Shown here: positions 41,841-50,388 of the stretch, one piece after another | How positions within the stretch are numbered: the stretch's first letter is position 1 | Layout: the number at the start of each line of letters is the position of its first letter | DNA from: Prosthecobacter vanneervenii | Lineage (GTDB): Bacteria; Verrucomicrobiota; Verrucomicrobiia; Verrucomicrobiales; Verrucomicrobiaceae | Direction: 5' to 3' | NCBI RefSeq assembly: GCF_014203095.1 | Contig: NZ_JACHIG010000001.1 | Location: 310,001-374,000 of the forward strand | DNA: 64,000 nucleotides | The notes under the pieces: generated by a model | The model's database searches: none | What the model was told of the DNA's origin: nothing | The model's input: the letters and a program-made list of their open reading frames with translations, nothing else | Position numbers and translations under genes: made by a program

Positions 41841-44800
41841 TTACTGTCCCTCGATGAAGCTAAGCAAATCAGCCATGTCTGAGACGCTCATTCCGGTCTC
41901 GATCCCCTCAGGCATGAGGCTCTGCCCTGTGGACGTGCTTCCTTTGATTTCAGCACGTTGCAGCGTCTTTTCGACGCCGCCCATCATCTTCAGGGTCATG
42001 CTTGAAGCAGTGTCATTTGTAATAATTCCGGCCAGCGTCTGGCCATCCTTAGTGTTGACCGTATAAGCGATAAACTGTGATGCTACTTCCTTGTGAGGAT
42101 CCAAAATTGCCGTAAGCAACGCCTCACGGCCCTTGGTTTTTACCGTAATCAAATCTGGGCCCACCTGCATGCCCATCGTTCCGGCACGGTGGCAGGCCAT
42201 GCAACGCGCCATGTATTGCGCCTGGCCTTTGGTGGCATCTCCCTTGGCCGTGATGGCGGGCTGGAACTTGGCCGTGACCTCCTCGCGAGATGGTGGAATG
42301 ACAGATGCCAGCGCCGTTTTGGCCGCAGCGGCGACCTTGGGAGACTTGTGCTTGAGCAGTGCTTGCACCTGTGAGGCGGAGAACTCCGTGGGCATTACGA
42401 CATTGGATTCCAGCAGCGCCAGTGCGCGATCTTCACGCGCCAGCAGAGCCGTCAGCGCCGCTTCTTTGGCCGTCGGTCCATACCCGGCCCATCCTGTGAT
42501 CAGCGTCTTCGTCACCGCAGCAGCTCCGCTCTGCGCCAGCGTGCGCACCGCCGCCGCCTGTACCGCATCCGGTTGACCTTTGGTCAGGCATTGAATCAAA
42601 GCGTCGCTGGCTTCTTTGGAGGATGTGAGGCCGAGCAACTCGATGGATTCCAGGCGGGTGGATTCGGTGGCCTTGGCATCTGCGGCGCTTGCAGCTGCTT
42701 TGGTGAAGACGGCGGCGAGCTTGTGCTCATGGTCCACTTTCTCGATGCTGGTGCCAGCGCGCTTCAAGCCGCTGGCCAGAGGTTGAATAGCACCCGCCAG
42801 TGCGCTCGCTGGCAGGCTGCTGATGGATGAAATCAAAATGTTGAGATCACCTGGCTCAAGTTTCATGGCGGCCACGGCTTCGATCAAGGGGGGGGGGGCT
42901 TTGGCGGCATCCTTTTTCAGCAGCAGGAGCAGCGTGTGCTGAGTAATCAGAGGCCGTGCACCCGCTACTGCTGCTACCCAGCTCTTCGAGCTTCTCAGCG
43001 TGTCATCCTGCATCGTTTCGGCGAATGAAGTCTCGATGCTGGCATCCAGTGCATCCGGTTTGGTGCCGTAGTTCTGGTGTCCAACACTGCCGAGGCTGAG
43101 AAGAGCCTGATATCGCGTGCGTGCGGCTGTTTCTTTGCCTGTAAGCTTGAGCATCAGTGGCACAATGTCATCTGCAGACTTCGCCTTCTTGAAGACGAGA
43201 GATTCGGCGAGAATGCAGGCACGCTCTGTCACAGCAGAGCTGCCATCTTTCAGTGCCGTGAGAATGTGATCTTCGCTCAGCACTCCCAAGCCAGCCAAAG
43301 CCCCCAGCGCATGCAGCTTGGCCAGGGCATTGTCTCCGCTCAGCACTTTCTCCAGCAGCGGCACAGCAGCCTTGTCCTTGCGCTCATAGAGCAGGCGCTG
43401 CGCGGTGTCGCGGTGCCAGCCGTTGGGGTGGCCAAGGGTTTTCACGAGTTCTTCGGTGCTGGCTTTTCCCAGAGCCACCTTCTGGCCGATGCGCTCCGCG
43501 CCTCCCTCCGGCACGATGCGGTAGATGCGGCCGCGGTCGTTGCCGCTGTTGAGGTCGATGTGTTTTTTGATCTCGTCCGGGATGCTCCAAGGGTGCTCGA
43601 TCACCTCGCGATACATGTCGCAGATGTGCAGACAGCCGTCGGGCGCGTTGGCAAAGTTCACCACGCGTACCCAGGTGTCTTTGCTGGCGGCGAACTCAAA
43701 GCCATGCTCGTCTGCCGGGCGCTCGCCAATGAGGCTGATGCCGTCCGCGCTGGGCTTGATGAGCTTGCGATGCACAAGCTGGCCGCCTGCGTCTCCAGTG
43801 AAGCTGTTGTTTACGAAGTCCGGTCCATAGGCATCGCCACGGTAGATCGTCGTGCCGGTGGCTCCGGTGAAGTAGCCGCTCACACGGCCACCGCCTTCCA
43901 CGGCACCTTTCACCACACCGGCGATGCGCCAGCGCGTGCGGATAATGCGCCAGGGTTCATCCGGGCTGATGCGGAAGACCTCCGCCGCACCGCCATCCAC
44001 TGCGATGCTCTGCTTGGCAGGCGGCATGGCGTAGTAGGGATTGCGGTTCGCATACTTGTCATCGTAGACCCAATACTGTAGATGGTCACTGTTGGAGCAG
44101 CCAAACTTGCGACCGTAGTTGTCAAAGCTCATGCCATACTGCGCGCCGCCGCCTTCCAGACCAAACTCCAGCGTGAGAGGATCAAACCAGAAGTCCTTGC
44201 CGCCGAGCTCGATGCCTTTGTCATTTGAGCGTTTGAGGCAGGTGATCACGCCGCGATTTCCACCACCTGCGAGGATGTGGATGCGGTTGTCCTGTCCCCA
44301 CTGAAAGCTGTTCATCAGGCCCTGCACATTGAGGATCTTCAAACCGGTGCCAAAGCCCGTGAAGACCTTCTCGCGCACCTCGGCCCTGCCATCGCCATCT
44401 GTGTCCTCAAAGCGCCATATGTCCGGTGTGGCTCCCACAAACAGGCCACCATTCGCCCACACAAGGCCGGTGGGCCAGGGGAGGTCATCGGCAAAGACGG
44501 TGCTGGTTTCAAAGTGGCCGTCGCCGTCCTTGTCCTCCAGCATGGAGATGCGGCCCAGGTGCGGGGTCACATCGCGCATCTCGCTGTAGTCGATCATCTC
44601 GCACACAAACATGCGGCCGTTTTCGTCAAAGCACACGGCGATGGGGCTGCGCACCTGCGGCTCATTGGCGGCCAGTTGGAGCTTGAAGCCCTTTTTCACC
44701 TGCCAGGTGCCGATGGCGTCCTTGGGCTCCACGGCGGGGTAGCGCGGCAGATCCTTGGCGGGATCCACGGCCACGGCGTTTTTGGTTTCACCGTAGGCCT

Positions 44801-44900
44801 TGGCGTAGGTGGTCTTCGTCTTGATGCCGTCCGCCTGGGCGAAAAGCGAGGAACTGAAGGCTAGCAGCAGCGTGAGGGAGCAGGCGGCAGTCTGGATCAT
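41841..44900 (-). CDS. Secreted PVC-type heme-binding dehydrogenase/HEAT-repeat protein
   Basis: A 1,019-residue exported protein with signal peptide MIQTAACSLTLLLAFSSSLFA. Residues about 50-450 form the beta-propeller-like membrane-bound-dehydrogenase domain found in PVC bacteria (VCFDENGRMFVCEM, DKDGDGHFETSTVFADDLPW, GLVWANGGLFVGATPDI, DTDGDGRAEVREKV). HEAT-type helices follow at about 460-830. A C-terminal cytochrome c domain carries heme motif CMACHRAG near residue 900, with axial Met candidates in MQVGPDL and a later MMGG. A run of 11 G on the plus strand at 42888-42898 encodes APPPL inside the HEAT region. Probable periplasmic oxidoreductase; substrate unknown. Confidence 0.9.
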   Translation of the reverse strand: MIQTAACSLTLLLAFSSSLFAQADGIKTKTTYAKAYGETKNAVAVDPAKDLPRYPAVEPKDAIGTWQVKKGFKLQLAANEPQVRSPIAVCFDENGRMFVCEMIDYSEMRDVTPHLGRISMLEDKDGDGHFETSTVFADDLPWPTGLVWANGGLFVGATPDIWRFEDTDGDGRAEVREKVFTGFGTGLKILNVQGLMNSFQWGQDNRIHILAGGGNRGVITCLKRSNDKGIELGGKDFWFDPLTLEFGLEGGGAQYGMSFDNYGRKFGCSNSDHLQYWVYDDKYANRNPYYAMPPAKQSIAVDGGAAEVFRISPDEPWRIIRTRWRIAGVVKGAVEGGGRVSGYFTGATGTTIYRGDAYGPDFVNNSFTGDAGGQLVHRKLIKPSADGISLIGERPADEHGFEFAASKDTWVRVVNFANAPDGCLHICDMYREVIEHPWSIPDEIKKHIDLNSGNDRGRIYRIVPEGGAERIGQKVALGKASTEELVKTLGHPNGWHRDTAQRLLYERKDKAAVPLLEKVLSGDNALAKLHALGALAGLGVLSEDHILTALKDGSSAVTERACILAESLVFKKAKSADDIVPLMLKLTGKETAARTRYQALLSLGSVGHQNYGTKPDALDASIETSFAETMQDDTLRSSKSWVAAVAGARPLITQHTLLLLLKKDAAKAPPPLIEAVAAMKLEPGDLNILISSISSLPASALAGAIQPLASGLKRAGTSIEKVDHEHKLAAVFTKAAASAADAKATESTRLESIELLGLTSSKEASDALIQCLTKGQPDAVQAAAVRTLAQSGAAAVTKTLITGWAGYGPTAKEAALTALLAREDRALALLESNVVMPTEFSASQVQALLKHKSPKVAAAAKTALASVIPPSREEVTAKFQPAITAKGDATKGQAQYMARCMACHRAGTMGMQVGPDLITVKTKGREALLTAILDPHKEVASQFIAYTVNTKDGQTLAGIITNDTASSMTLKMMGGVEKTLQRAEIKGSTSTGQSLMPEGIETGMSVSDMADLLSFIEGQ

Positions 44901-44988
44901 GCCCAGATCATACGGTCCCCTCCGACGGCATCAAAAGCCGAAAGTGGCCCATGGTGGTATTCTTGTGACGGGGTGCCCGTCTCAAGCC

Positions 44989-45339
44989 TCACAAAACGGT
45001 GTCATTCACCACCTCATTCCGCTCATTGAGCAGCAGGCGCTTGGGGATGATGGGATTTTCACTTTCGCCCCAGGCCATGATGGTGACGCGGTGGCCCGTG
45101 TTGATCAGGTGGGCGGCGGCACCATTGACGACGATCTGGCCCGAGCCGCTGGGGCCGGGAATGACATACGTTTCCAAGCGGGCGCCGTTGGTGATCGAGG
45201 TCACCAGCACTTTCTCGCCGTTCCACAGGTCGGCTTTTTCCATGAGATCTGTGGGGATGGTGATGCTGCCTTCATAGGCGATGTTGGCATCGGTAATGGC
45301 GGCGCGGTGGAGCTTGGATTTGAGGAGGGTTCTGAGCAC
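44989..45339 (-). CDS. panD: Aspartate 1-decarboxylase
   Basis: Makes beta-alanine from aspartate for pantothenate synthesis. The frame opens at 45522, but the GTG at 45339 gives the family's exact N-terminus, MLRTLLKSKLHRA, and a 116-residue proenzyme. All key residues fall at family positions: Lys9, His11, Tyr22, the self-cleavage pair Gly24-Ser25 in YEGSITI (Ser25 becomes the pyruvoyl group), Arg54, Thr57-Tyr58 and Asn72 in VNGAAAH. It is divergent from the RsmA-Nudix gene with about 140 bases between the starts. No panB or panC is adjacent. Confidence 0.95.
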   Translation of the reverse strand: MLRTLLKSKLHRAAITDANIAYEGSITIPTDLMEKADLWNGEKVLVTSITNGARLETYVIPGPSGSGQIVVNGAAAHLINTGHRVTIMAWGESENPIIPKRLLLNERNEVVNDTVL

Positions 45340-45479
45340 AGCGCAGAGTGCGCCATCTGGGCCGGGGGTCAAGAAATGATGCGCAAGGAAAAACGCTATC
45401 CGCAGCCTGCTTTCTGCGATCTCGCACGGGATGTCGCTGGCTGCTTGATGTGAGGCTGTTTTGGTGACTCTATGCAGTG

Positions 45480-46823
45480 ATGAGATACCGCGACCAACGC
45501 CGCTCCGAATCCGCCCCCGCACGCCAGAACTTCACCCCGCGCAAGAGCATGGGGCAGAACTTCCTTCAGGATGAGGAGATCTCCCGCTGGATCGGCGATC
45601 AGGTGCAGCCAGATGGTGCTGACCTCGTGGTGGAGATCGGTCCTGGCATGGGGGCTCTGACCAAGCATCTCGTAGGGCGCCCTAAAAAGCTCATTCTCAT
45701 CGAAAAAGACGCCCAGCTCGGCCCGGAACTGCAAGGGCAGTTTGAAGGACGTGGTGACGTGGAGGTCATTCACAATGACGCCACGCGCATTGATCTCCGG
45801 CCGTGGTTCCGTCATGGTCCTCTGAAGCTCGTGGGCAATCTGCCTTATTCCGTTGGCGGCGAGATCTTGAAGCACTGGCTCACCCCGCCCACACCGGTGA
45901 GCTGCGCCGTCTTTATGCTGCAAAAGGAGGTGTGCGACCGCCTTGCAGCCACCTGCGAAGACGACTCCTACGGCGCACTGAGTCTGCTGGTGCAGAAGGA
46001 CTGGAATGTGGAGATGCTGCGCGTGGTGCCGCCGGAGGTCTTCAATCCCAAACCCAAGGTGGACAGCGCCATCATCCGCCTGACTCCGCGAGATCCAGCC
46101 ACGCTGCCGGTGTTTGACCACGTGCTGTTTGACCGCCTGGTGCGCATGGGTTTCTCCCAGCGGCGCAAGCAGCTCAAAAACCTGCTGCCAGATGCCCCTG
46201 GCGGCTGGGACTCTCTTATTCAGGCGCTCGGCGTCTCCCCCACCGTGCGTGCTGAGGCGCTGTCTCTGGCGCAGTGGATTCAAATTGCCCGCCATTATGA
46301 GCAGCGCCATGAGGCGGATGCAGGCCAGAAGGCCAGCGAGATGTTCGATGTGGTGAACGAGAGCAACGAGGTCATCGGCCAGCTGACCCGTGGTGAAGTG
46401 CACAAGCGCAAGCTGCTGCACCGTGCGGTGCACATCTTCGTCATCAACAAGCGTGGACAGATCTACCTGCAGCAGCGTTCGCATCTCAAAGATGTGTCCC
46501 CGCTGAAGTGGGACAGCAGCGCTGCAGGACATCTGGATGCCGGAGAAGACTACGCCACCGCCGCTGTGCGCGAACTGGGCGAGGAGATCGGCATCCACGT
46601 GCCGTCCACCGAACTCGCCGCACAGATCCCGGCCGGAGACAACACCGATCACGAATTCGTCGAGCTCCGCCTCGCCCATCACGACGGCCCCGTGCGCTGC
46701 CTGCCCGAGGAGATTGCCACGGGCGAATGGTTCAAGCCCAAAGACATTGACGCCTGGGTGGACGCTCGGCCGCAGGATTTCGCCAAGGGCTTTGTGACGT
46801 GCTGGAAGGCGTGGAGGAAGTGA
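45480..46823 (+). CDS. rsmA: Fusion of 16S rRNA dimethyladenosine transferase (RsmA/KsgA) and Nudix hydrolase
   Basis: About 447 residues, versus about 270 for a normal RsmA. Residues about 15-275 are RsmA, which dimethylates the two adjacent adenosines near the 3' end of 16S rRNA: KSMGQNFLQDE, the SAM loop EIGPGMGALTKHL, catalytic NLPYSVGG, FMLQKEVCDR, and F(N)PKPKVDSAI. Residues about 285-447 are a Nudix domain with a complete box at about 348-371 (GHLDAGE, then RELGEEIGI), related to isopentenyl-diphosphate-isomerase-like Nudix proteins (HRAVHIFVINKRG). The join is in frame with no internal stop. ATG 45480 is preceded by GTG 45477. The Nudix substrate is unknown. Confidence 0.93.
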   Translation: MRYRDQRRSESAPARQNFTPRKSMGQNFLQDEEISRWIGDQVQPDGADLVVEIGPGMGALTKHLVGRPKKLILIEKDAQLGPELQGQFEGRGDVEVIHNDATRIDLRPWFRHGPLKLVGNLPYSVGGEILKHWLTPPTPVSCAVFMLQKEVCDRLAATCEDDSYGALSLLVQKDWNVEMLRVVPPEVFNPKPKVDSAIIRLTPRDPATLPVFDHVLFDRLVRMGFSQRRKQLKNLLPDAPGGWDSLIQALGVSPTVRAEALSLAQWIQIARHYEQRHEADAGQKASEMFDVVNESNEVIGQLTRGEVHKRKLLHRAVHIFVINKRGQIYLQQRSHLKDVSPLKWDSSAAGHLDAGEDYATAAVRELGEEIGIHVPSTELAAQIPAGDNTDHEFVELRLAHHDGPVRCLPEEIATGEWFKPKDIDAWVDARPQDFAKGFVTCWKAWRK

Positions 46824-46860
46824 AAAGTGCTCGCACGTTCTAGCTCGCGCGCCGCACTTT
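46824..46860. terminator. Possible bidirectional terminator between convergent genes
   Basis: AAAGTGC (46824-46830) and GCACTTT (46854-46860) are perfect complements with A- and T-rich outer flanks and a G/C-rich interior. The hairpin lies exactly between the stop of the RsmA-Nudix gene and the stop of the HAD gene, a sensible place for shared termination. Confidence 0.4.
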
Positions 46861-46863
46861 GTT

Positions 46864-47457
46864 TCACCTCAGCGTCCGTGGCACAAAGACATGCTGCATG
46901 CCTGCGGCTTTGGCCGCCTGGATGCCGCTGTTGCCATCTTCCAGTACAAGACACTCACTGGGGGCGATGCCCATCTGCTCGGCGGCCAGGAGGAACATGT
47001 CGGGCGCAGGCTTGCCTTGCTTTACTTTCCTGGGTGTGATGATGATAGGAAAGAGGTCGATCAGACCGGTGGCGGTCAGGCAGCCGCGCACGGTGGATTC
47101 CTCGCTGCCGGAAGCCACGGCCATGGGAAAGCGGCCTTCGAGTGAGCGCGCAAACTCCGCCACCGGGCGCACCGCCTGTACTTCGGGGATGCGCCGGGCA
47201 AAGATCTCCATCTTCAGCTCATCGACACTCACTGGATCGACATTGGCACCATGCTTTGCATTCAGCAGCTTCACCACATCCTGCTCCTTCATGCCCGCAT
47301 GCGCATAGAATTCCTCTTCGGTAAACTCATACGGCGCATCATGCTGCTTCAGCGCCTCGACCCACGCAATGTAGTGCAGTGGCATTGAATCAACGAGCGT
47401 GCCGTCACAGTCGAAGATGTAGGCTTGAAAAGGGTAGTCGGGGATTTGCAGGGACAT
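46864..47457 (-). CDS. HAD-superfamily hydrolase (beta-phosphoglucomutase/phosphatase subgroup)
   Basis: A 197-residue HAD hydrolase with a C1 helical cap. Motif I DCDGTLVDS is near residue 16 with the nucleophile Asp. The cap helices run from MPLHYIAWVEAL to the Arg/Glu-rich segment. Motif II is in AVASGSEEST, motif III lysine in KQGKPAPDMF, and motif IV in LVLEDGNSGIQAA. The pattern fits beta-phosphoglucomutase-like and sugar-phosphate phosphatases (YqaB type). It lies downstream of leuA on the same strand across a 115-bp gap with a strong hairpin, so it is probably a separate unit. Confidence 0.9.
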   Translation of the reverse strand: MSLQIPDYPFQAYIFDCDGTLVDSMPLHYIAWVEALKQHDAPYEFTEEEFYAHAGMKEQDVVKLLNAKHGANVDPVSVDELKMEIFARRIPEVQAVRPVAEFARSLEGRFPMAVASGSEESTVRGCLTATGLIDLFPIIITPRKVKQGKPAPDMFLLAAEQMGIAPSECLVLEDGNSGIQAAKAAGMQHVFVPRTLR

Positions 47458-47533
47458 GGGGTGTGTGGATAAACCTCACTCGGCAGCGGGCAGCAACCAA
47501 CTTTTCGGCTGGAGTGCCTGCATCCCGCAGACC

Positions 47534-47557
47534 GTCTTCCGCATCTACGCGGAAGAC
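47534..47557. terminator. Perfect 9-bp stem-loop downstream of leuA
   Basis: GTCTTCCGC (47534-47542) and GCGGAAGAC (47549-47557) pair perfectly around ATCTAC, 16 bases beyond the leuA stop at 47573. No T run follows, so it may be a Rho-dependent or RNA-stabilising structure rather than a classical intrinsic terminator. Confidence 0.45.
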
Positions 47558-47572
47558 AGGGCCTGGGGGGCA

Positions 47573-49237
47573 TCACGCCGCCCGGTTCACCGCACTCAGC
47601 ACTGCCTTGATGGAGGCGAGTTCGATGTTGGTGTCCACACCGGCTCCCCAGATAGTCTTGCCACTGGTCGTCTTGATCTGGATGTAGGCCAGCGCGCTGG
47701 CCTCCGTGCCTGAGCTGAGGCTCTGCTCGCGGTAGGTGGCCACTTCAAAGGCAGGGGCTCCGGCCTCCTGAATGAGGGCCTGGGCAAAAGCGGCGATGGG
47801 GCCGTTGCCTTTGCCGGTAATGCCGCGCTCCTTGCCGTTGATGACCAGGCTACAGCGGCAGGTGAAAACGCCATCCACACCGTCTGCGTGGAAGTGATGC
47901 AGGGAGTAAGGGGACTCGCGCTCGATGTATTCCTTCCAGAACATGCCCTTGAGCTCTGCGGCGGTGACTTCGCGACCCAGCTTGTCCACGATGTCATTGG
48001 CCAGCGGGCCAAACTCGCGCTGCATGTCTTTGGGCAGTTCGATGCCGAATTCGCTCTCCAGCAGGTAGGCCACGCCCCCTTTGCCGCTCTGCGAATTGAC
48101 GCGGATGACCTCGCGGTACTCGCGGCCGATGTCCTCGGGATCAATGGTCAGGTAGGGGACGTCCCAGATGGACTTGTGCTGTTCGTAGCCAGCCAGTCCC
48201 TTTTTGATTGCGTCCTGGTGACTGCCGCTGAAGGCGGTGAAAACCAGCTCGCCTGCGTAGGGCTGGCGGGGAGGCACAGTCATGCCGGTGGTGCGCTCGT
48301 ACATGCTGATGAGGCCGCTCATGTCGCTGAAGTCCAGCTTGGGATCGATGCCATGCATGTAGAGGTTCATGGCCACCTGCACGATGTCCAGATTGCCGGT
48401 GCGCTCGCCATTGCCAAACAGGGTGCCTTCAACGCGGTCGGCTCCGGCCAGCAGGCCCAGTTCGGTGGCAGCGGTGCCGGTGCCGCGGTCGTTGTGCGTG
48501 TGCAGGCTGATGATCAGGCTCTCGCGGTTTTTGATGTTCGTGCAGATCCATTCGATCTGGTCGGCATACACATTCGGCATGGCCACCTCCACCGTGTCCG
48601 GCAGGTTCAGGATCATCTTGTTCTCCGGCGTAGGCTGCCACACATCCATCACGGCTTCGCTGATCTCCTTGGCAAATTCCACTTCCGTGGCGCTGAAGCT
48701 TTCGGGGGAGTACTGCAGGGTCACCTTGGTGCCACCTGCGGTCAGGCGGTGCAGTCGGTCCTTGATCATCTGCGCGCCTTTCACCGCCACGGCGATGATC
48801 TCCTCCTTGCTCTTGCCAAACACATACTTGCGCTGCGCAGGCGAGGTGGAGTTGTACATGTGGATGACGACCTGCTTGGCGCCGATCAGACTTTCCACGG
48901 TCTTCTCGATCAAATCCTCGCGCGCCTGCACCAGGCACTGGATTGTCACATCCTCTGGGATGCGCTTTTCCTCAATGAGGCGGCGGTTGAACTGAAACTC
49001 CGTGTTGGAGGCGGAGGGAAAGCCGACTTCGATTTCCTTGAAGCCGCATTGCACCAGCGCATCAAACATGTCCAGCTTCTGTGAGACATTCATCGGCACG
49101 GCGAGCGCCTGGTTGCCATCGCGCAGATCGACACTGCACCAGATGGGCGCGTGGGTCAGATGGCGGCTCGGCCATTGACGATTCGGGATGTTGATCAGCG
49201 GAAAGGGCTGATACTTGGAGGACGGATTCTTCAACAT
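47573..49237 (-). CDS. leuA: 2-isopropylmalate synthase
   Basis: A 554-residue enzyme for the first committed step of leucine synthesis (acetyl-CoA plus 2-oxoisovalerate), of the longer LeuA type common in actinobacteria and some other phyla. The N-terminus has WCSVDLRDGNQAL, which holds the catalytic Arg-Asp. The barrel includes KEIEVGFPSAS, VIHMYNST and the metal motif SLHTHNDRGTG. The C-terminal regulatory dimer domain starts near residue 430 (SLHHFHADGVDGVFTC) and suggests leucine feedback control. It is divergent from hisA across 315 bp. No leader peptide or T-box was visible. Confidence 0.95.
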   Translation of the reverse strand: MLKNPSSKYQPFPLINIPNRQWPSRHLTHAPIWCSVDLRDGNQALAVPMNVSQKLDMFDALVQCGFKEIEVGFPSASNTEFQFNRRLIEEKRIPEDVTIQCLVQAREDLIEKTVESLIGAKQVVIHMYNSTSPAQRKYVFGKSKEEIIAVAVKGAQMIKDRLHRLTAGGTKVTLQYSPESFSATEVEFAKEISEAVMDVWQPTPENKMILNLPDTVEVAMPNVYADQIEWICTNIKNRESLIISLHTHNDRGTGTAATELGLLAGADRVEGTLFGNGERTGNLDIVQVAMNLYMHGIDPKLDFSDMSGLISMYERTTGMTVPPRQPYAGELVFTAFSGSHQDAIKKGLAGYEQHKSIWDVPYLTIDPEDIGREYREVIRVNSQSGKGGVAYLLESEFGIELPKDMQREFGPLANDIVDKLGREVTAAELKGMFWKEYIERESPYSLHHFHADGVDGVFTCRCSLVINGKERGITGKGNGPIAAFAQALIQEAGAPAFEVATYREQSLSSGTEASALAYIQIKTTSGKTIWGAGVDTNIELASIKAVLSAVNRAA

Positions 49238-49552
49238 GACAAAAACAGAATGAAAAGGATTAGCGAGATTTCAGGCGTGCGCAGGATGGATTTTCCTGAC
49301 CTGAGAGAAACAGCCGCGACGTGACGGCAAAGGGCATGACGAGGAAACACGGGCCGCCTACCCTAGCGTAAGTCGCAGGGAGAGAAGAAGGAGAGCCTTG
49401 GCGGGCGCGGTCATGATGGAGGTATCAAAGCAGGGAAGGGAGAGTAGTCAAGAGGGGGCTGGATGGCCAGTCTGTCACTCAATGGTGATATACCACCTTG
49501 AAGGGAGGAAGAGTAGGAGTAGGAGGAAGAAGAAGATTCCCCAACCCACCTC
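49238..49552. other. 315-bp divergent intergenic region between leuA and hisA
   Basis: No open frame of interest and no tRNA-like fold is seen. The promoters of both leuA and hisA must lie here, but no box pair is convincing. The right end (about 49501-49536, plus strand) is a strongly purine-rich tract containing GAGTAGGAGTAGGAGGAAGA. It ends 17 bases before the hisA ATG, so it is too far to be a standard ribosome-binding site. Confidence 0.5.
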
Positions 49553-50323
49553 ATGACCCAGTTCCGCCCCTGCATTGATCTCCACGATGGCCGCGTCAAA
49601 CAGATCGTCGGTTCATCTTTGCGGGATGATGGCTCGGGGCTGAAGACGAATTTTGTGAGTGATCGCGAGGCGGCTTGGTATGGCGATCTTTACAAACGCG
49701 ACGGGCTTAAGGGCGGGCATGTGATCCTGCTGGGGAAGGGTAACGAGGCGGCGGCCAAAGCGGCGACTGGAGCCTATCCTGGCGGGCTGCAGGTGGGCGG
49801 GGGTATCCGCCCGGAGAATGCGGCGGAGTATCTAGATGCAGGAGCCAGCCATGTGATCGTGACGAGCTATCTGTTTGAAGCGGACGGCACGTTCAATCAG
49901 TCAAAGCTGGATGCCATGGTGGCTGCTGCTGGCAAGGACCGGTTGGTCATCGACCTGAGCTGCAAGACGACGGCCACGGGCTGGACGGTGGCGATGAACC
50001 GCTGGCAGACGCTCACCACGTTGGAGGTCACGCCGGAGTCCCTGCGTTTTCTGGCCGGGCAGTGCGCGGAGTTTTTAATTCATGCCGTAGATGTGGAGGG
50101 CAAGTGCGAGGGCATTGATGAGGCGCTGGTGCGGTTTCTCGGCGAGCACTCGCCCATTCCCATGACCTATGCAGGCGGCATCCGGCACTTGGATGATTTG
50201 AAGCGCATCGACGAGCTAAGCCATGGCCGCGTGGACGGCACGGTGGGCAGTGCGCTAGATCTCTTTGGTGGCTCCGGCGCAAAGTATGAGGAGCTGGTGG
50301 CCTGGAATCGGCGCGTGAAGTAG
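49553..50323 (+). CDS. hisA: 1-(5-phosphoribosyl)-5-[(5-phosphoribosylamino)methylideneamino]imidazole-4-carboxamide isomerase, eukaryotic type
   Basis: A 256-residue TIM-barrel isomerase of histidine synthesis. The N-terminus RPCIDLHDGRVKQIVGSSL matches yeast His6 far better than bacterial HisA. The catalytic Asp pair is in CIDLHDG and HAVDVEGK, and LQVGGGIR and TYAGGIRHLDDL are the two phosphate-binding loops. GHVILLGKGNEAA and the TVGSALDLFG end also follow the eukaryotic-type subfamily known from some PVC bacteria. No other his gene is adjacent. It ends within an imperfect palindrome that spans to the next gene. Confidence 0.92.
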   Translation: MTQFRPCIDLHDGRVKQIVGSSLRDDGSGLKTNFVSDREAAWYGDLYKRDGLKGGHVILLGKGNEAAAKAATGAYPGGLQVGGGIRPENAAEYLDAGASHVIVTSYLFEADGTFNQSKLDAMVAAAGKDRLVIDLSCKTTATGWTVAMNRWQTLTTLEVTPESLRFLAGQCAEFLIHAVDVEGKCEGIDEALVRFLGEHSPIPMTYAGGIRHLDDLKRIDELSHGRVDGTVGSALDLFGGSGAKYEELVAWNRRVK

Positions 50324-50383
50324 TACGGGCAATCTTGCCCATTGAGAAAGCTCGATTCGCGCGCAGGATTGCCCGCGCTACTC
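50319..50383. repeat. Imperfect palindromic spacer around GGGCAATC/GATTGCCC
   Basis: The left arm TAGTACGGGCAATCTTGC (from about 50321) and right arm GCAGGATTGCCCGCGCTACT (to about 50382) are complementary apart from a small bulge and two mismatches. About 20 bases separate them. The hisA stop codon is in the left arm. It looks like a dispersed intergenic palindrome and could also act as a terminator. Confidence 0.5.
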
Positions 50384-50388
50384 CAGCC

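Noticed and set aside
44967..44981. GACGGG-GTG-CCCGTC hairpin beyond the panD stop as a terminator
   Set aside because: Only a 6-bp stem with no T tract on the panD strand; insufficient to call.
49238..49552. leu leader peptide or T-box upstream of leuA
   Set aside because: No short Leu-rich frame, no T-box sequence and no attenuator hairpin with T run found on the minus strand.
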